Shown in pieces: positions 1 to 10,170 of a stretch of DNA of 64,000 bases; the stretch's first letter is position 1, and each line of letters begins with the position of its first letter. Location of the stretch: assembly GCF_900116195.1 (NCBI RefSeq), contig NZ_FOZW01000006.1, positions 124,001 through 188,000 of the forward strand, read 5' to 3'. The DNA comes from Alloyangia pacifica (lineage in GTDB: Bacteria; Pseudomonadota; Alphaproteobacteria; Rhodobacterales; Rhodobacteraceae). The notes beneath the pieces were generated by a model. It was not told the origin of the DNA, searched no databases, and saw nothing but the letters and a program-made list of their open reading frames with translations. The position numbers were made by a program, and so were the translations under genes.

Positions 1-31
1 GGGGAGGAGCGCACCCGCAAGGAGCCCGACG

Positions 32-772
32 TTGACCGAAACCACGCTACTGATCCTCGCCGCGCTGATCGTCGGCCTGTCGAAGGGCGGGCTGGCCTCC
101 GCCGCCGCCATCGCGGTACCGATGCTCGCGCTCTTCATGAACCCGGTGAAGGCCGCCGCCACGCTCCTGCCGGTCTACATCGTCACCGACTGGATCGGGG
201 TCTGGCTCTATCGGCGCAACTACTCGGCGCGTAACCTCGCGATCCTGACGCCCTCGATCGTGCTCGGCGTCGGCATCGCCACGCTGATCACCCCCTACAC
301 GCCGGAAAGCGTGCTGCTGCTCTTCACCGGCGCCATCGGGCTCTGGTACTGCCTGCGCACCTGGCTGAAACGCGGCCGCGCCGAGAAGGCCGAGGCGCGG
401 GTCGCACCGGGAATCTTCTGGGGTGCCACCACCGGCATCGCCAGCTTCATCACCCATTCCGGCGCGCCGCCGGCGCAGGCTTACCTGTTGCCGCAGCAGC
501 TGCCGAAGCTCGAGTTCGCCGGCACCATCGCCATCGCCTTCGCGGTGGGCAACCTCGTGAAGCTGCCCGCCTATTTCGCGATCGGACAGCTCGACGGGCT
601 GAACTGGGGGCTGATCGGCGGGCTCGCGGTCGCGGGGATCGCCGGCACCTACGCCGGGCGCCGGCTCACCGCCTGGCTGCCCGAGGCGCTCTACATGCGG
701 GTGATCCAGGGCTTCCTGTTCCTGCTGTCGCTGATCTTGCTGTTCCGCGGGGCCCGCGACCTGATCAGCTGA
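32..772 (+). CDS. TSUP-family (TauE/SafE) membrane exporter
   Basis: Integral membrane protein of 246 residues, made almost wholly of hydrophobic segments (about eight), with the TSUP N-terminal glycine-rich motif (VGLSKGGLASAAAI) near residues 14-27. The family moves sulfite, sulfoacetate or other organosulfur anions across the inner membrane; the substrate cannot be read from the sequence. The start is a TTG at 32, chosen because an AAGGAG ribosome site lies 7 bases upstream (19-24) and the frame matches the family's usual N-terminus. It ends 57 bases before mtnP on the same strand, so the two could be co-transcribed, but they share no obvious pathway beyond sulfur metabolism. The family call is solid; the substrate is unknown. 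Confidence 0.85.
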   Translation: MTETTLLILAALIVGLSKGGLASAAAIAVPMLALFMNPVKAAATLLPVYIVTDWIGVWLYRRNYSARNLAILTPSIVLGVGIATLITPYTPESVLLLFTGAIGLWYCLRTWLKRGRAEKAEARVAPGIFWGATTGIASFITHSGAPPAQAYLLPQQLPKLEFAGTIAIAFAVGNLVKLPAYFAIGQLDGLNWGLIGGLAVAGIAGTYAGRRLTAWLPEALYMRVIQGFLFLLSLILLFRGARDLIS

Positions 773-828
773 GCCCCCTTTTCTTCGCGGTCGCCGCAAG
801 GCAGGCTGCGCGCGAAAGGAGACCGTGC

Positions 829-1701
<873 letters not shown>

Positions 1702-1774
1702 ACGAACCCACTCCCCCATTGCCCCGTACCCGCCGCCGCGCCAGACTGCCCGCCGAACAGGACAGGACCCCGAC

Positions 1775-2398
1775 ATGCCCCTCGATCTCTGGCTGACCTT
1801 TGTGGCCGCCTCCGTCGCGCTGCTGCTGATCCCCGGCCCGACCGTGCTGCTGGTGCTCTCCTACGCGCTCTCGAAGGGCCGCTCGGTAGCGCTGGCCTCG
1901 GCGGCGGGCGTGGCGCTCGGCGATTTCACCGCGATGAGCCTGTCGCTGGCGGGGCTCGGCGCGCTGGTGCTGGCCTCGGCCACCGCCTTCACCGTGCTGA
2001 AATGGATCGGCGCGCTCTACCTCGTCTGGATGGGGGTGAAGCTGCTCCGCTCGGCTCCCGGCAGCGGCCTCTCCATGCCGCGCGCCGAGGTCACGCCCCG
2101 CGGCGTCTTCGGCCATGCCGCGGCGGTGACCGCGCTCAACCCCAAGAGCATCGCCTTCTTCATCGCCTTCGTGCCGCAGTTCGTCGACACCGGCGCGCCG
2201 CTGCTGCCGCAGTTCGCACTGCTGGTGGCCACTTTCGTGACCCTTGCCGCGCTCAACGTGCTGGCCTATGCGCTGGCCGCCGACCGGCTGCGCGTGCTGA
2301 TCGGCCGCCCCTCGGTGCTTGCCTGGCTCACCCGCGCGGGCGGTGCCGCCTTGATCGCCATGGGGGCCCTCACCGCCACGCTGCGCCGCGCCGCCTGA
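1775..2398 (+). CDS. LysE/RhtB-family amino-acid (or metabolite) exporter
   Basis: Membrane protein of 207 residues with the LysE fold: N-terminal segment, [20 protein letters not shown] (the conserved GPxxxLV region), the AAGVALGD stretch, and [15 protein letters not shown] in the second half. About six transmembrane segments. The frame is open further upstream to 1481, but that part lies inside mtnP and reads as arginine-rich nonsense, so the start is placed at ATG 1775, where the protein begins [10 protein letters not shown] short SD-like GACAGG lies upstream. It sits 73 bases after mtnP and 13 bases before apt. The exported compound is unknown. Confidence 0.88.
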   Translation: MPLDLWLTFVAASVALLLIPGPTVLLVLSYALSKGRSVALASAAGVALGDFTAMSLSLAGLGALVLASATAFTVLKWIGALYLVWMGVKLLRSAPGSGLSMPRAEVTPRGVFGHAAAVTALNPKSIAFFIAFVPQFVDTGAPLLPQFALLVATFVTLAALNVLAYALAADRLRVLIGRPSVLAWLTRAGGAALIAMGALTATLRRAA

Positions 2399-2411
2399 CA
2401 GGAAAGACCCG

Positions 2412-2951
2412 ATGAAGCCGCCCAAGACCATCCCCGACTACATCCGCACGATCCCCGATTACCCGCACGCAGGGATCCTGTTTCGCGACGTGACGCCGCT
2501 CTGCGCCGACCCGCAGGGCTTCCGGCTGGCGGTGGACCAGCTGACCCTGCCCTTCACCGGCCAGAAGATCGACAAGGTGATCGGACCCGAGGCGCGCGGC
2601 TTCCTGCTCGGCGGGGCGGTGGCGCACCAGCTCTCGGCGGGCTTCGCGGCGCTGCGCAAGCAGGGCAAGCTGCCGCCGCCGGTGATCGCCCAAAGCTACG
2701 CGCTGGAATACGGCGAGGCGGTGGTGGAACTCTCGGAACACGCCATCACCCCGGGTGACCAGGTGCTTCTGGTGGATGACCTCATCGCCACGGGCGGCAC
2801 CGCCGAGGCGGCGGTGGCGCTGGTCGAGCGGCTCGGCGGCACGGTCAGCGCCGCCGCCTTCATCGTTGATCTGCCCGATCTCGGCGGCCGCAAGCGGCTC
2901 GAGGCGCTCGGCGTGCGCGTCCACACGCTCGTCGCCTACGAAGGGCTCTGA
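2412..2951 (+). CDS. apt: adenine phosphoribosyltransferase
   Basis: Cytosolic purine salvage enzyme of 179 residues; it joins adenine and PRPP to give AMP. The PRPP-binding signature [13 protein letters not shown] is near residues 116-128 and the RDVTPL and EARGFLLGG motifs typical of APRT are present. Length matches the family (170-180). An AGGAAAG site lies 5 bases before the ATG. It starts 13 bases after the LysE-family gene and follows mtnP, whose product adenine it would consume. Its 3' end faces phaZ across a repeat element with a strong hairpin. Confidence 0.96.
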   Translation: MKPPKTIPDYIRTIPDYPHAGILFRDVTPLCADPQGFRLAVDQLTLPFTGQKIDKVIGPEARGFLLGGAVAHQLSAGFAALRKQGKLPPPVIAQSYALEYGEAVVELSEHAITPGDQVLLVDDLIATGGTAEAAVALVERLGGTVSAAAFIVDLPDLGGRKRLEALGVRVHTLVAYEGL

Positions 2952-2983
2952 GCACCTGGGGGCAGCACAGCTCCGCCCCTGTT

Positions 2984-3052
2984 CTTCTTCTCTTTGAAAA
3001 TACGCCGGGGGGTGAATTGGCCGTCCGGCCAAGAGGGGGGCAGCGCCCCCCT
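2984..3052 (+). repeat. extragenic repeat copy 1 with GC hairpin
   Basis: Core CTTCTTCTCTTT followed by GAAAATACGCCGGGG at 2984-3010, then a hairpin at 3034-3052 (arms AGGGGGGC / GCCCCCCT, loop AGC). The same core is found at seven other places in this window, several with a similar GGGGC-AGC-GCCCC hairpin. Here it fills the gap between the converging ends of apt and phaZ and could stop transcription from either side. Confidence 0.8.
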
Positions 3053-3063
3053 TCCGCTCCGGC

Positions 3064-4329
3064 TCAGGCCGCGTTGCTGTTCGCTGCCTTGCGCGGCGCG
3101 TTCGAGTTGCGGTCGATGAAATCGAGCACCAGCGGGCGGATGTTGTTGCGCCAGCTACGTCCGGCGAAGATGCCGTAATGGCCCGCGCCCGGCTCGAGAT
3201 GCTGGCCCTTCTTGCTGTCCGGCAGGCCGGTGCAGAGGTCCAGCGCCGCGACGCATTGGCCCGGGGCCGAGATGTCGTCATTGGCGCCCTCGACAGTCAT
3301 CACAGCCACGTCGGTGATCTTGCCGATGTCAACCTTGTGCCCGTTCACCGTGAAGCTGTTCGAGGCGATCTCGCCGTTCTTGAAGATGCGCTCGACGGTC
3401 GAGAGGTAGAACTCGGCGGTCATGTCCATCACCGCGAGATACTCGTCGTAGAAGCGGTTGTGCGCGTCATGGTCCGACGCCTCGCCGCGGCAGACGCGCA
3501 GGATCTGTTCGGAGAAGGCCTTGGAGTGGCGCTCGGCGTTCATCGACATGAACGAGGCGAGCTGCAGGAGGCCGGGATAGACCGAACGTCCGACGCCGGC
3601 GTACTTGTAGCCGACGCGCTGGATCATCGTCTCCTCGAGCTGGCCCATGGTCACGCGGTGGCCGAAGTCGGTCACATCGGTGGGCGTCGCATTGGGATCG
3701 ATCGGCCCGCCGATAAGCGTCATGGTGCGCGGCTGCGCGGCGGGCTCCAGCTCGGCGAGATAAGCGGTGGCGGCCAGCGTCAGCGGCGCCGGCTGGCAGA
3801 CCGCGATCACGTTCGTGTCCGGCCCCAGCGCCCGCATGTAATCCATCAGGTAGAGCGTGTAGTCCTCGATGTCGAACTTGCCCTCGGACACCGGGATGTC
3901 GCGGGCGTTCTTCCAGTCGGTGACGTAGAGTTCGCAATCGGGCAGCAGCGAGACGGCGGTGGAGCGCAGCAGCGTCGCGTAATGGCCCGACATCGGCGCA
4001 ACCAACAGCACCTTGCGTTCCTTCGGCGGGCGGCCGACCACCTCGAAGTGCACCAGATCGCCGAAGGCCTTCTCGACCACCGTGGTCGGCTCGACCACGT
4101 GGTCGCGGCCGTCGTTGCAGGTCACCGTGCGGATGCCCCAGTCGGGCTTGACCACCATGCGCTCGAAGGTGCGCTCGGTCACCTCGCCCCAGGCGGCCAT
4201 CCAACCGATCATCGGGTTGGGGATGGCTGCGAAGGCCGGGTAGGACGCCATCGTCCGCGCCGTGGCCCCGAGCCACTGGTTGGTGTTCCGGAAGGTTTCC
4301 ATCAGATCGTAGGTCGCCATTTGACGCAT
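3064..4329 (-). CDS. phaZ: intracellular polyhydroxyalkanoate depolymerase
   Basis: Alpha/beta-hydrolase of 421 residues that breaks down stored poly-3-hydroxybutyrate on granules. It matches the intracellular PhaZ family: N-terminal region with TMASYPAFAAIPNP, the nucleophile context VIAVCQPAP with Cys178 (this family uses cysteine instead of serine), LIGGPIDPNATPT, and a C-terminal DVAVMTVEGANDDISAPGQ and GAGHYGIFAGRSWR with the likely catalytic His. Start ATG at 4329 has an AGGAGA site 7 bases upstream; ATG at 4320 is a possible alternative. It is divergent from phaC, 162 bases apart, the usual Rhodobacteraceae layout. Confidence 0.95.
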   Translation of the reverse strand: MRQMATYDLMETFRNTNQWLGATARTMASYPAFAAIPNPMIGWMAAWGEVTERTFERMVVKPDWGIRTVTCNDGRDHVVEPTTVVEKAFGDLVHFEVVGRPPKERKVLLVAPMSGHYATLLRSTAVSLLPDCELYVTDWKNARDIPVSEGKFDIEDYTLYLMDYMRALGPDTNVIAVCQPAPLTLAATAYLAELEPAAQPRTMTLIGGPIDPNATPTDVTDFGHRVTMGQLEETMIQRVGYKYAGVGRSVYPGLLQLASFMSMNAERHSKAFSEQILRVCRGEASDHDAHNRFYDEYLAVMDMTAEFYLSTVERIFKNGEIASNSFTVNGHKVDIGKITDVAVMTVEGANDDISAPGQCVAALDLCTGLPDSKKGQHLEPGAGHYGIFAGRSWRNNIRPLVLDFIDRNSNAPRKAANSNAA

Positions 4330-4491
4330 GATGCGTGTCTCCTGAGATGCGGTCGCTCACAGCGTCCGGCGTCTGCGTACCTCCCGTCACGCAATCGCCG
4401 CCGATCCGGACCCCGGATCAATTCGCCGCTTTGCCCCCCGCTCTGCCGCCGTTATTCTGCAACATGCCGAAAGTAGGGGGGATTCGACCTT

Positions 4492-6288
4492 ATGACAACT
4501 ACTCCGGGCACGGACGTCACGTCTGACCGCGCACGACTCGAAGCAAATATTGAGAAGATCGAAGTCCTTTCTCAACGTCTTATGGAAGCAATTTCGCGAC
4601 GTAAGCCGATCAATCATGCGTTAAATGGCCCCGATCCTCTGCTCTACGGGAAGGCCGCACAGGCCTACTGGATGGAGTGGATGCAGAACCCGGCCAAGGT
4701 TTACGAGCAGCAGGTCTCCTATTGGGGCAAGGCGCTCAGCCACTACTTCGAGGCGCACTCGGCGCTGGCCGGCGGGCAGCTCACCCCGCCCGACGACACC
4801 GGCCCCCGCGACAAGCGGTTCTCCAACCCTCTCTGGGACAACCATCCCTACTTCAACTTCATCAAGCAGCAGTACCTGATTTCCGCCGAGGCGATTCACC
4901 GTTCGGTCGACGAGATCGACGACCTGGACCCCAAGGAAAAGAAGCGCCTGCGGTACTTCGCGCGGCAGATCGTCGACATGATGGCGCCGACCAACTTCTT
5001 CGCCACCAACCCCGACGCGCTGCAGAAGGCGCTGGAGACCGAGGGCGAGAGCCTGGTGAAGGGCATGGAGAACCTCGTCGCCGACCTAGAGGCGAACAAC
5101 GGCGAGCTGGTGGTGCGGCTGGCCGACGAGAACGCCTTCAAGCTGGGCGAGAACATCGCCACCGCCGAAGGGGAAGTGGTCTACCGCAACCGCATGATGG
5201 AGCTGATCCAGTACAAGCCGACCACCGAGAAGGTCCGAGAGACGCCGATCGTGCTCTTCCCGCCGTGGATCAACAAATACTACATCCTCGACCTCAAGCC
5301 GCAGAACAGCCTGATCAAGTACATCGTCGATCAGGGCTACACGCTCTACGTGGTGAGCTGGGTCAACGCCGACGAGAGCTATTCCGACGTCGGGCTCGAG
5401 GATTACATCGACGACGGCTACCTCACCGCGATCCGCCTCGTGCGCGAGATGTGCGGCGTCGAGCAGATCAACGCCGTCGGCTACTGCATTGCTGGCACCA
5501 CGCTGGCGCTCACCCTGTCGCTGCTCAAGCAGCGCGGCGACACCTCGGTGAAATCGGCAACCTTCTTCACCACGCTCACCGATTTCTCCGACCAGGGCGA
5601 GTTCACCCCCTTCCTGCAGGACGATTTCGTCGACGGGATCGAGGCCGAGATCAATGCCAGTGGCATTCTCAAGAGCTTCATCATGTCGCGCACCTTCTCG
5701 TTCCTGCGCTCGACGGACCTGATCTACACGCCGGCGATCCGCAGCTACATGATGGGCGAGACGCCGCCCGCCTTCGACCTGCTCTACTGGAACGGCGACG
5801 GCGCCAACCTGCCGGGGCGGATGACCATCGAGTACCTGCGCGGCCTGTGCCAGCAGAACCTCTTCTCGCGCGGAGAGTTCGAGATGAAAGGCCTCAAGCT
5901 CGACATCAAAGACGTCGACGTGCCGTTGATGTCGATTGCCGCCGAAGGCGATCACATCGCTGCCTGGAAGGATTGCTACCGCGGCGTGCAGAAGATGGGC
6001 TCGCGGTCGAAGACCTTCGTACTGTCCGAGTCCGGCCATATCGCCGGCATCGTGAACCCGCCGAACAAGAACAAGTACGGCCACTACGTGAACCCCGACC
6101 TCAAGCTCTCTGCCGACGATTGGCAGGCCGGGGCGACCTTCCACGACAAGCAGTCCTGGTGGCCGCTTTGGGAGGCCTGGCTGCGCAAACGCTCGGGAAA
6201 ACTTGTGCCTGCGCGCACTCCCGGCGATTCGGCGCACAAGCCGCTGTGCCCTGCTCCGGGTGAATACGTTCGGGTGAAGGCCGCGTAA
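4492..6288 (+). CDS. phaC: class I poly-3-hydroxyalkanoate synthase
   Basis: Granule-bound polymerase of 598 residues joining hydroxyacyl-CoA units to PHB. The N-terminal PhaC domain covers about residues 60-260; the alpha/beta-hydrolase core follows with the lipase-like box GYCIAG holding catalytic Cys332, Asp487 (EGDHIAAW) and His516 (SGHIAGI). Length fits class I synthases. A GGGGGG-type ribosome site lies about 10 bases before the ATG. It forms the divergent pair with phaZ and is followed by phaP after 145 bases that carry a PhaR-type palindrome. Cys332, Asp487 and His516 are all present, so the enzyme should be active. Confidence 0.97.
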   Translation: MTTTPGTDVTSDRARLEANIEKIEVLSQRLMEAISRRKPINHALNGPDPLLYGKAAQAYWMEWMQNPAKVYEQQVSYWGKALSHYFEAHSALAGGQLTPPDDTGPRDKRFSNPLWDNHPYFNFIKQQYLISAEAIHRSVDEIDDLDPKEKKRLRYFARQIVDMMAPTNFFATNPDALQKALETEGESLVKGMENLVADLEANNGELVVRLADENAFKLGENIATAEGEVVYRNRMMELIQYKPTTEKVRETPIVLFPPWINKYYILDLKPQNSLIKYIVDQGYTLYVVSWVNADESYSDVGLEDYIDDGYLTAIRLVREMCGVEQINAVGYCIAGTTLALTLSLLKQRGDTSVKSATFFTTLTDFSDQGEFTPFLQDDFVDGIEAEINASGILKSFIMSRTFSFLRSTDLIYTPAIRSYMMGETPPAFDLLYWNGDGANLPGRMTIEYLRGLCQQNLFSRGEFEMKGLKLDIKDVDVPLMSIAAEGDHIAAWKDCYRGVQKMGSRSKTFVLSESGHIAGIVNPPNKNKYGHYVNPDLKLSADDWQAGATFHDKQSWWPLWEAWLRKRSGKLVPARTPGDSAHKPLCPAPGEYVRVKAA

Positions 6289-6320
6289 CCTTACGTCAAT
6301 TCAGGGCGTTGTGCGATTTT

Positions 6321-6365
6321 TGCTGCAATGCGGCGAAAATCCTTGAAATGCTGCACTGCAGCATT
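6321..6365. promoter_or_regulatory. PhaR-type operator upstream of phaP
   Basis: A perfect 19-base palindrome AATGCTGCACTGCAGCATT occupies 6347-6365 (arms of 9, centre C). It contains CTGC-N3-GCAG, the form of site known for the PHB-sensing repressor PhaR of Rhodobacter and Paracoccus. A second near-match CTGCAATGCGG is at 6323-6333. Both lie 70-110 bases before phaP, where PhaR would be expected to block phasin expression when no PHB is present. Site seen directly; regulator assignment by family knowledge. Confidence 0.75.
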
Positions 6366-6433
6366 CATATTGAAGTCAGCCGATAGACAAAGCGCGGGGT
6401 GGGCCCGCCAGGCTGAATACGGGAATTTTAAGG

Positions 6434-6886
6434 ATGGCTAAGACTCAAGACTTCACCGCCATGATGAAGGACATGATGGGCGCGTTCCCCGTGGACACCA
6501 AGGCCATGGACGAAGCCTTCAAGACCTCCGCGACTCTGAACGAGAAGCTCTCGTCGGTTGCTCTCGAAGCGGCTGAAAAGTCGACCGAGATCTCCGCCAA
6601 GTGGACCAAGGAAACGCTGGCAAAGCTCTCCGACATGTCCAAGGTCAAGAAAGAACCGGCCGACTACGCCAAGGCGATGACCGATTTCGCCTCCGCGCAG
6701 GCCGAAGTTGCCGCCGAGAACATGGCCGCCTTCGCCGAGATCGCGAAGAAGGTGCAGATGGACACCGTCGAGCTGATGATGGCCGCCGGCAAGGACTTCA
6801 CCGAAGATGCCTCCGCCGCCGTCAAGAAAGCGACCGACGACATGACTGCCGCTGCCAAGAAAACCACCACGGCGGCCGCGAAGTAA
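6434..6886 (+). CDS. phaP: phasin, PHB granule coat protein
   Basis: Small granule-surface protein of 150 residues, almost all alpha-helical and rich in Ala, Lys and Glu with no cysteine, as phasins are. It covers PHB granules and keeps them small. Phasin-like region from about residue 30 to 130; the C-terminus is a lysine/threonine/alanine tail (AAAKKTTTAAAK). The TAAGGATGG around the start gives an SD-like AAGG only a few bases before the ATG at 6434. It lies 145 bases after phaC, behind its own PhaR-type operator, and is closed by a strong terminator. phaR, which normally follows phaP in this order, is absent here. Confidence 0.93.
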   Translation: MAKTQDFTAMMKDMMGAFPVDTKAMDEAFKTSATLNEKLSSVALEAAEKSTEISAKWTKETLAKLSDMSKVKKEPADYAKAMTDFASAQAEVAAENMAAFAEIAKKVQMDTVELMMAAGKDFTEDASAAVKKATDDMTAAAKKTTTAAAK

Positions 6887-6968
6887 GTCCGGTTTCGCCC
6901 CTTCTACTCCCGGGGGCGAACCACTGTTGCGCCACTCCTCTCCTCCCATGTTTCCGGCGCAATGCGTG

Positions 6969-6997
6969 GGGCGGGCTCATCAGAGCCCGCCCTTTTT
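6969..6997 (+). terminator. rho-independent terminator after phaP
   Basis: Perfect 10-base stem GGGCGGGCTC / GAGCCCGCCC with loop ATCA, followed directly by TTTTT. It ends the phaC-phaP transcript. Confidence 0.92.
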
Positions 6998-7049
6998 CTT
7001 TTGCCGGCTCCTTTTCCGGTGGTCCTGCGACGCGGCGCGGCGGTCGGGG

Positions 7050-8567
7050 TCAGATGCCGAAGACCGGCCCCGCCAGCAGCCGCATGGCGAGAAACACCGC
7101 CGCGACGCTCAGCAGGTTGATGATGAAGCCCGCGCGCACCATGTCGCCCAGCGTCATCCGCTCATAGGAGAAGACGATCGCGTTCGGCGGCGTCGCCACC
7201 GGCATCATGAAGGCCATGGAGGCCCCCAGCGCCACCGGCACCATCAGCCATTGCGGGTCCACGCCGAGCCCCGCCGCCACCGCGCCGAGGATCGGCAGGA
7301 AGGTCGCCGTCGAGGCGGTGTTGGAGGTGATCTCGGTCAGGAAGATGATCGCTACCGCGACCACGAGGATCAACATCCACAGGTCGATGCCCTGCAGCGC
7401 AGCGACGCGCCCGCCAATCCACTCGGCAAGCCCGGTGGCATCGAAGGCCCCGGCCAGCGCAAGACCGCCGCCGAAGAGCATCAGCACCCCCCAAGGTAGC
7501 GTCCGCGCCACGTTCCAGTCGATCACGAAGCCGTCCCTGCGGCTCACCGGGATGGCAAAGAGCAGAAGCGCCGCCGCCATGGCGATGCCCGAGTCGGTGA
7601 TCGGAAGGTTCAGCGCGCCGCGGAACACCCAGGCGAGCGCCGCCGCTGCGAAGACCGCCGCGACGATCTTCTCGCCGCGCTCCATCCGGCCCAGGTCGGC
7701 GTATTCGCTGTCGATCACCGAGCGCACCTCGCCCAGCTCCAACCCCTTCATCGGGAAGACGACGCGGGTCAGCACGAGGAAGGTCAGCGGCAGCATCACC
7801 AGCACCACCGGCACACCGATCAGCATCCATTGCAGAAAGCCGATCTCGACACCGAAGCTGTCCCCCAGCAGTCCCGCCAGCAGCGCGTTGGGCGGGGTGC
7901 CGATCAGCGTACCCACGCCGCCGATCGAGGCCGCGTAAGCCACCGCCAGCATCAGCGCGACCCCGAAGTTGTGCACCAGCTTCTTGTCCTCGACCCGGCT
8001 GTCGATGAACTCGATCACCGAGACGCCCACCGCGTACATCATCACCGCCGTGGCGGTGTTGGAGATCCACATGGACAGGAAGGCCGTCGCCAGCATGAAG
8101 CCCAGCACGATGCGCTGCGGCGTGGTGCCGATCAGCCGCACGATGAACAGCGCGATGCGCCGGTGCAGCCCCCAGCGCTGCATGCCTCCCGCCAGGATGA
8201 AACCGCCAAGGAAGAGGAAGATCAGGTGATTGCCGTAGCGCGCCGTCACTTCCCCCACCGGCTGGATGTCCATCAGCGGCAGCATGACGATGGGCAGCAG
8301 CGCTGTCGCGGGCAGCGGCACCGCCTCGCTCAGCCACCAGATCACCATCCAGAGCGTCAGCGCCACCAGATGCCAGGCAACCAGCGGCATCTCGGGCGGC
8401 GCCGGCAGCAGGTAGACCAGCAGCGCCGCCAGCGGCCCCGCGATCAGGGCCACGAGCTTGCCGAGCGAGATCATCTCGACCGTGCAGTCCTGCGGCGGGT
8501 GGTTGGGGTTTGTCTGCGCCTGCAACTCGCGTTCGCTGGGATCTGTCCGCATTCTCGGCTCCGCCAT
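7050..8567 (-). CDS. DASS (SLC13) sodium/dicarboxylate symporter
   Basis: Membrane transporter of 505 residues with about 11-12 hydrophobic segments and the two Ser-Asn-Thr motifs that bind substrate and sodium in this family: WISNTATAVMM (around residue 170) and EITSNTASTATFLPI (around residue 415). The family imports succinate, malate, fumarate, citrate or sulfate; the exact solute is not readable. The first 30 residues are hydrophilic and may be partly untranslated; MISLGKLVALIAGP at residue 32 is a possible alternative start. It lies between phaP and scoB where many relatives carry phaR. No regulator gene is adjacent. Confidence 0.88.
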   Translation of the reverse strand: MAEPRMRTDPSERELQAQTNPNHPPQDCTVEMISLGKLVALIAGPLAALLVYLLPAPPEMPLVAWHLVALTLWMVIWWLSEAVPLPATALLPIVMLPLMDIQPVGEVTARYGNHLIFLFLGGFILAGGMQRWGLHRRIALFIVRLIGTTPQRIVLGFMLATAFLSMWISNTATAVMMYAVGVSVIEFIDSRVEDKKLVHNFGVALMLAVAYAASIGGVGTLIGTPPNALLAGLLGDSFGVEIGFLQWMLIGVPVVLVMLPLTFLVLTRVVFPMKGLELGEVRSVIDSEYADLGRMERGEKIVAAVFAAAALAWVFRGALNLPITDSGIAMAAALLLFAIPVSRRDGFVIDWNVARTLPWGVLMLFGGGLALAGAFDATGLAEWIGGRVAALQGIDLWMLILVVAVAIIFLTEITSNTASTATFLPILGAVAAGLGVDPQWLMVPVALGASMAFMMPVATPPNAIVFSYERMTLGDMVRAGFIINLLSVAAVFLAMRLLAGPVFGI

Positions 8568-8673
8568 CGTGGTATGGTAGTCCGAGGTGCTGCACCAGCT
8601 TTCGCCCGGCAGGGCAAGCGGCGCGGGTCACAACTGCGCGAGTACGGTCCACGTCGGCTAGTAAGCGGCATGG

Positions 8674-8705
8674 AAAAAGGCGCGCCCCATGAGGATCGCG
8701 CCTTT
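8674..8705 (-). terminator. terminator after scoA-scoB
   Basis: On the minus strand, stem AAAGGCGCG / CGCGCCTTT (arms at 8697-8705 and 8676-8684) followed by a run of Ts (complement of the A run at 8674-8678). It lies 30 bases beyond the scoB stop. Confidence 0.85.
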
Positions 8706-8734
8706 CTGTTCGGTTGAACGCGAGCCGATCCGGC

Positions 8735-9361
8735 TCAGTTGACGATGGTCGCCTCGGTGGCGGCGCGCAGCTCGTCCTCGGTCACGCCCTCGGCGGTCTC
8801 GACGATCTTCAGGCCGCCCTCGACCACGTCCAGAACGCCGAGGTTGGTGATGATCCGGTCCACCACGCCCTTGCCGGTCAGCGGCAGGGTGCATTCCTTG
8901 AGCAGCTTGCTGTCGCCGTGCTTGTTGGTGTGGTCCATGACGACGATGACGCGGCCGACGCCCGCCACCAGGTCCATCGCACCGCCCATGCCCTTGACCA
9001 GCTTGCCCGGGATCATCCAGTTCGCGAGATCGCCGTTCTCGGCCACTTCCATGGCCCCGAGGATGGCCGCCGCGATCTTGCCGCCGCGGATCATCGCAAA
9101 GGACATGGAGCTGTCGAAATAGGAGGTCTTGGGCAGCTCGGTGATGGTCTGCTTGCCGGCGTTGATGAGGTCGGGGTCCTCTTCGCCCTCATAGGGGAAG
9201 GGTCCCATGCCCAGCATGCCGTTCTCCGACTGCAGCGTGATCTCCTTGTCGCCGACGTAGTTGGCGACAAGCGTCGGGATGCCGATCCCGAGGTTCACAT
9301 ACATGCCGTCTTCGAGTTCCTCAGCCGCACGCGCGGCCATCTGGTTACGATCCCAAGGCAT
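8735..9361 (-). CDS. scoB: 3-oxoacid CoA-transferase subunit B
   Basis: Subunit of 208 residues of the succinyl-CoA:acetoacetate CoA-transferase, which activates acetoacetate to acetoacetyl-CoA for ketone-body and PHB breakdown. The family signature QSENGMLGMGP near residues 44-54 contains the catalytic glutamate that forms the acyl-enzyme. N-terminus [19 protein letters not shown] is typical. The start ATG at 9361 overlaps the scoA stop (TAATG), so the two subunits are translationally coupled and made in equal amounts. An in-frame open stretch upstream is inside scoA and is not coding in this frame. Confidence 0.95.
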   Translation of the reverse strand: MPWDRNQMAARAAEELEDGMYVNLGIGIPTLVANYVGDKEITLQSENGMLGMGPFPYEGEEDPDLINAGKQTITELPKTSYFDSSMSFAMIRGGKIAAAILGAMEVAENGDLANWMIPGKLVKGMGGAMDLVAGVGRVIVVMDHTNKHGDSKLLKECTLPLTGKGVVDRIITNLGVLDVVEGGLKIVETAEGVTEDELRAATEATIVN

Positions 9362-10065
9362 TACACGTCCTCCCGCTTGCGCGTGGTGCGCTGTTCGATC
9401 CGCTTCTCGTGCTCGCCCTTGATGATGCGATGCACGAAGATGCCCGGCAGGTGGATGTGATCCGGGTCGAGCTCGCCCGGCTGCACGATCTCCTCCACTT
9501 CCATGACGCAGACCTTGCCGCACATGGCCGCCGGCGGGTTGAAGTTGCGCGCCGTCTTGCGGAACACGCAGTTGCCCGATGTGTCGGCCTTCCACGCCTT
9601 GACGATCGAAAGGTCGGCAAAGATGCCCTCTTCGAGGATGTAGTCCTCGCCGCGGAAGGTCTTCACTTCCTTGCCCTCGGCCACCACGGTGCCGACGCCG
9701 GTCTTGGTGTAGAAGCCGGGGATACCCGCGCCGCCGGCGCGCATGCGCTCGGCCAGCGTGCCCTGAGGGTTGAACTCGAGCTCCAGCTCGCCCGACAGGT
9801 ACTGGCGCATGAACTCGGCGTTCTCGCCCACGTAGGAGCTCATCATCTTCTTGATCTGCTTGGTGTCGAGCAGCTTGCCGAGGCCGAAGCCGTCGACGCC
9901 GCAGTTGTTCGACGCGATGGTCAGATCCTTCACGCCGCTCTCGACCATGGCGTCGATCAGCAGCTCGGGGATGCCGCAGAGGCCGAAGCCGCCCGCCGCG
10001 ATGGTCATTCCGTCGAACAGCAGCCCGTCCAGCGCCTCGGCGGCGGAGCCGTATACTTTCTTCAT
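9361..10065 (-). CDS. scoA: 3-oxoacid CoA-transferase subunit A
   Basis: Subunit of 234 residues partnering scoB. It has the CoA-transferase A signature [17 protein letters not shown] (residues 25-41) and the NNCG/GKLLD region typical of the succinyl-CoA:3-ketoacid type. Start ATG 10065 has a GGAGGA site 6 bases upstream; the longer open frame to 10161 adds an arginine-rich leader without homology and is rejected. scoA-scoB forms a two-gene operon with its own terminator. Upstream at 10171-10204 are CTGC-type motifs like those before phaP, which suggests shared control with PHB metabolism. Confidence 0.95.
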   Translation of the reverse strand: MKKVYGSAAEALDGLLFDGMTIAAGGFGLCGIPELLIDAMVESGVKDLTIASNNCGVDGFGLGKLLDTKQIKKMMSSYVGENAEFMRQYLSGELELEFNPQGTLAERMRAGGAGIPGFYTKTGVGTVVAEGKEVKTFRGEDYILEEGIFADLSIVKAWKADTSGNCVFRKTARNFNPPAAMCGKVCVMEVEEIVQPGELDPDHIHLPGIFVHRIIKGEHEKRIEQRTTRKREDV

Positions 10066-10170
10066 TTCGTCCTCCCGAAAGAAAGAGTCTGCGAGACTTG
10101 TCACCCGCGAAACATCCAGAGTCAACGAAGCCACCCGCCCCCGCCAGGGGCTTCTCGCCAAGTCATCCTC

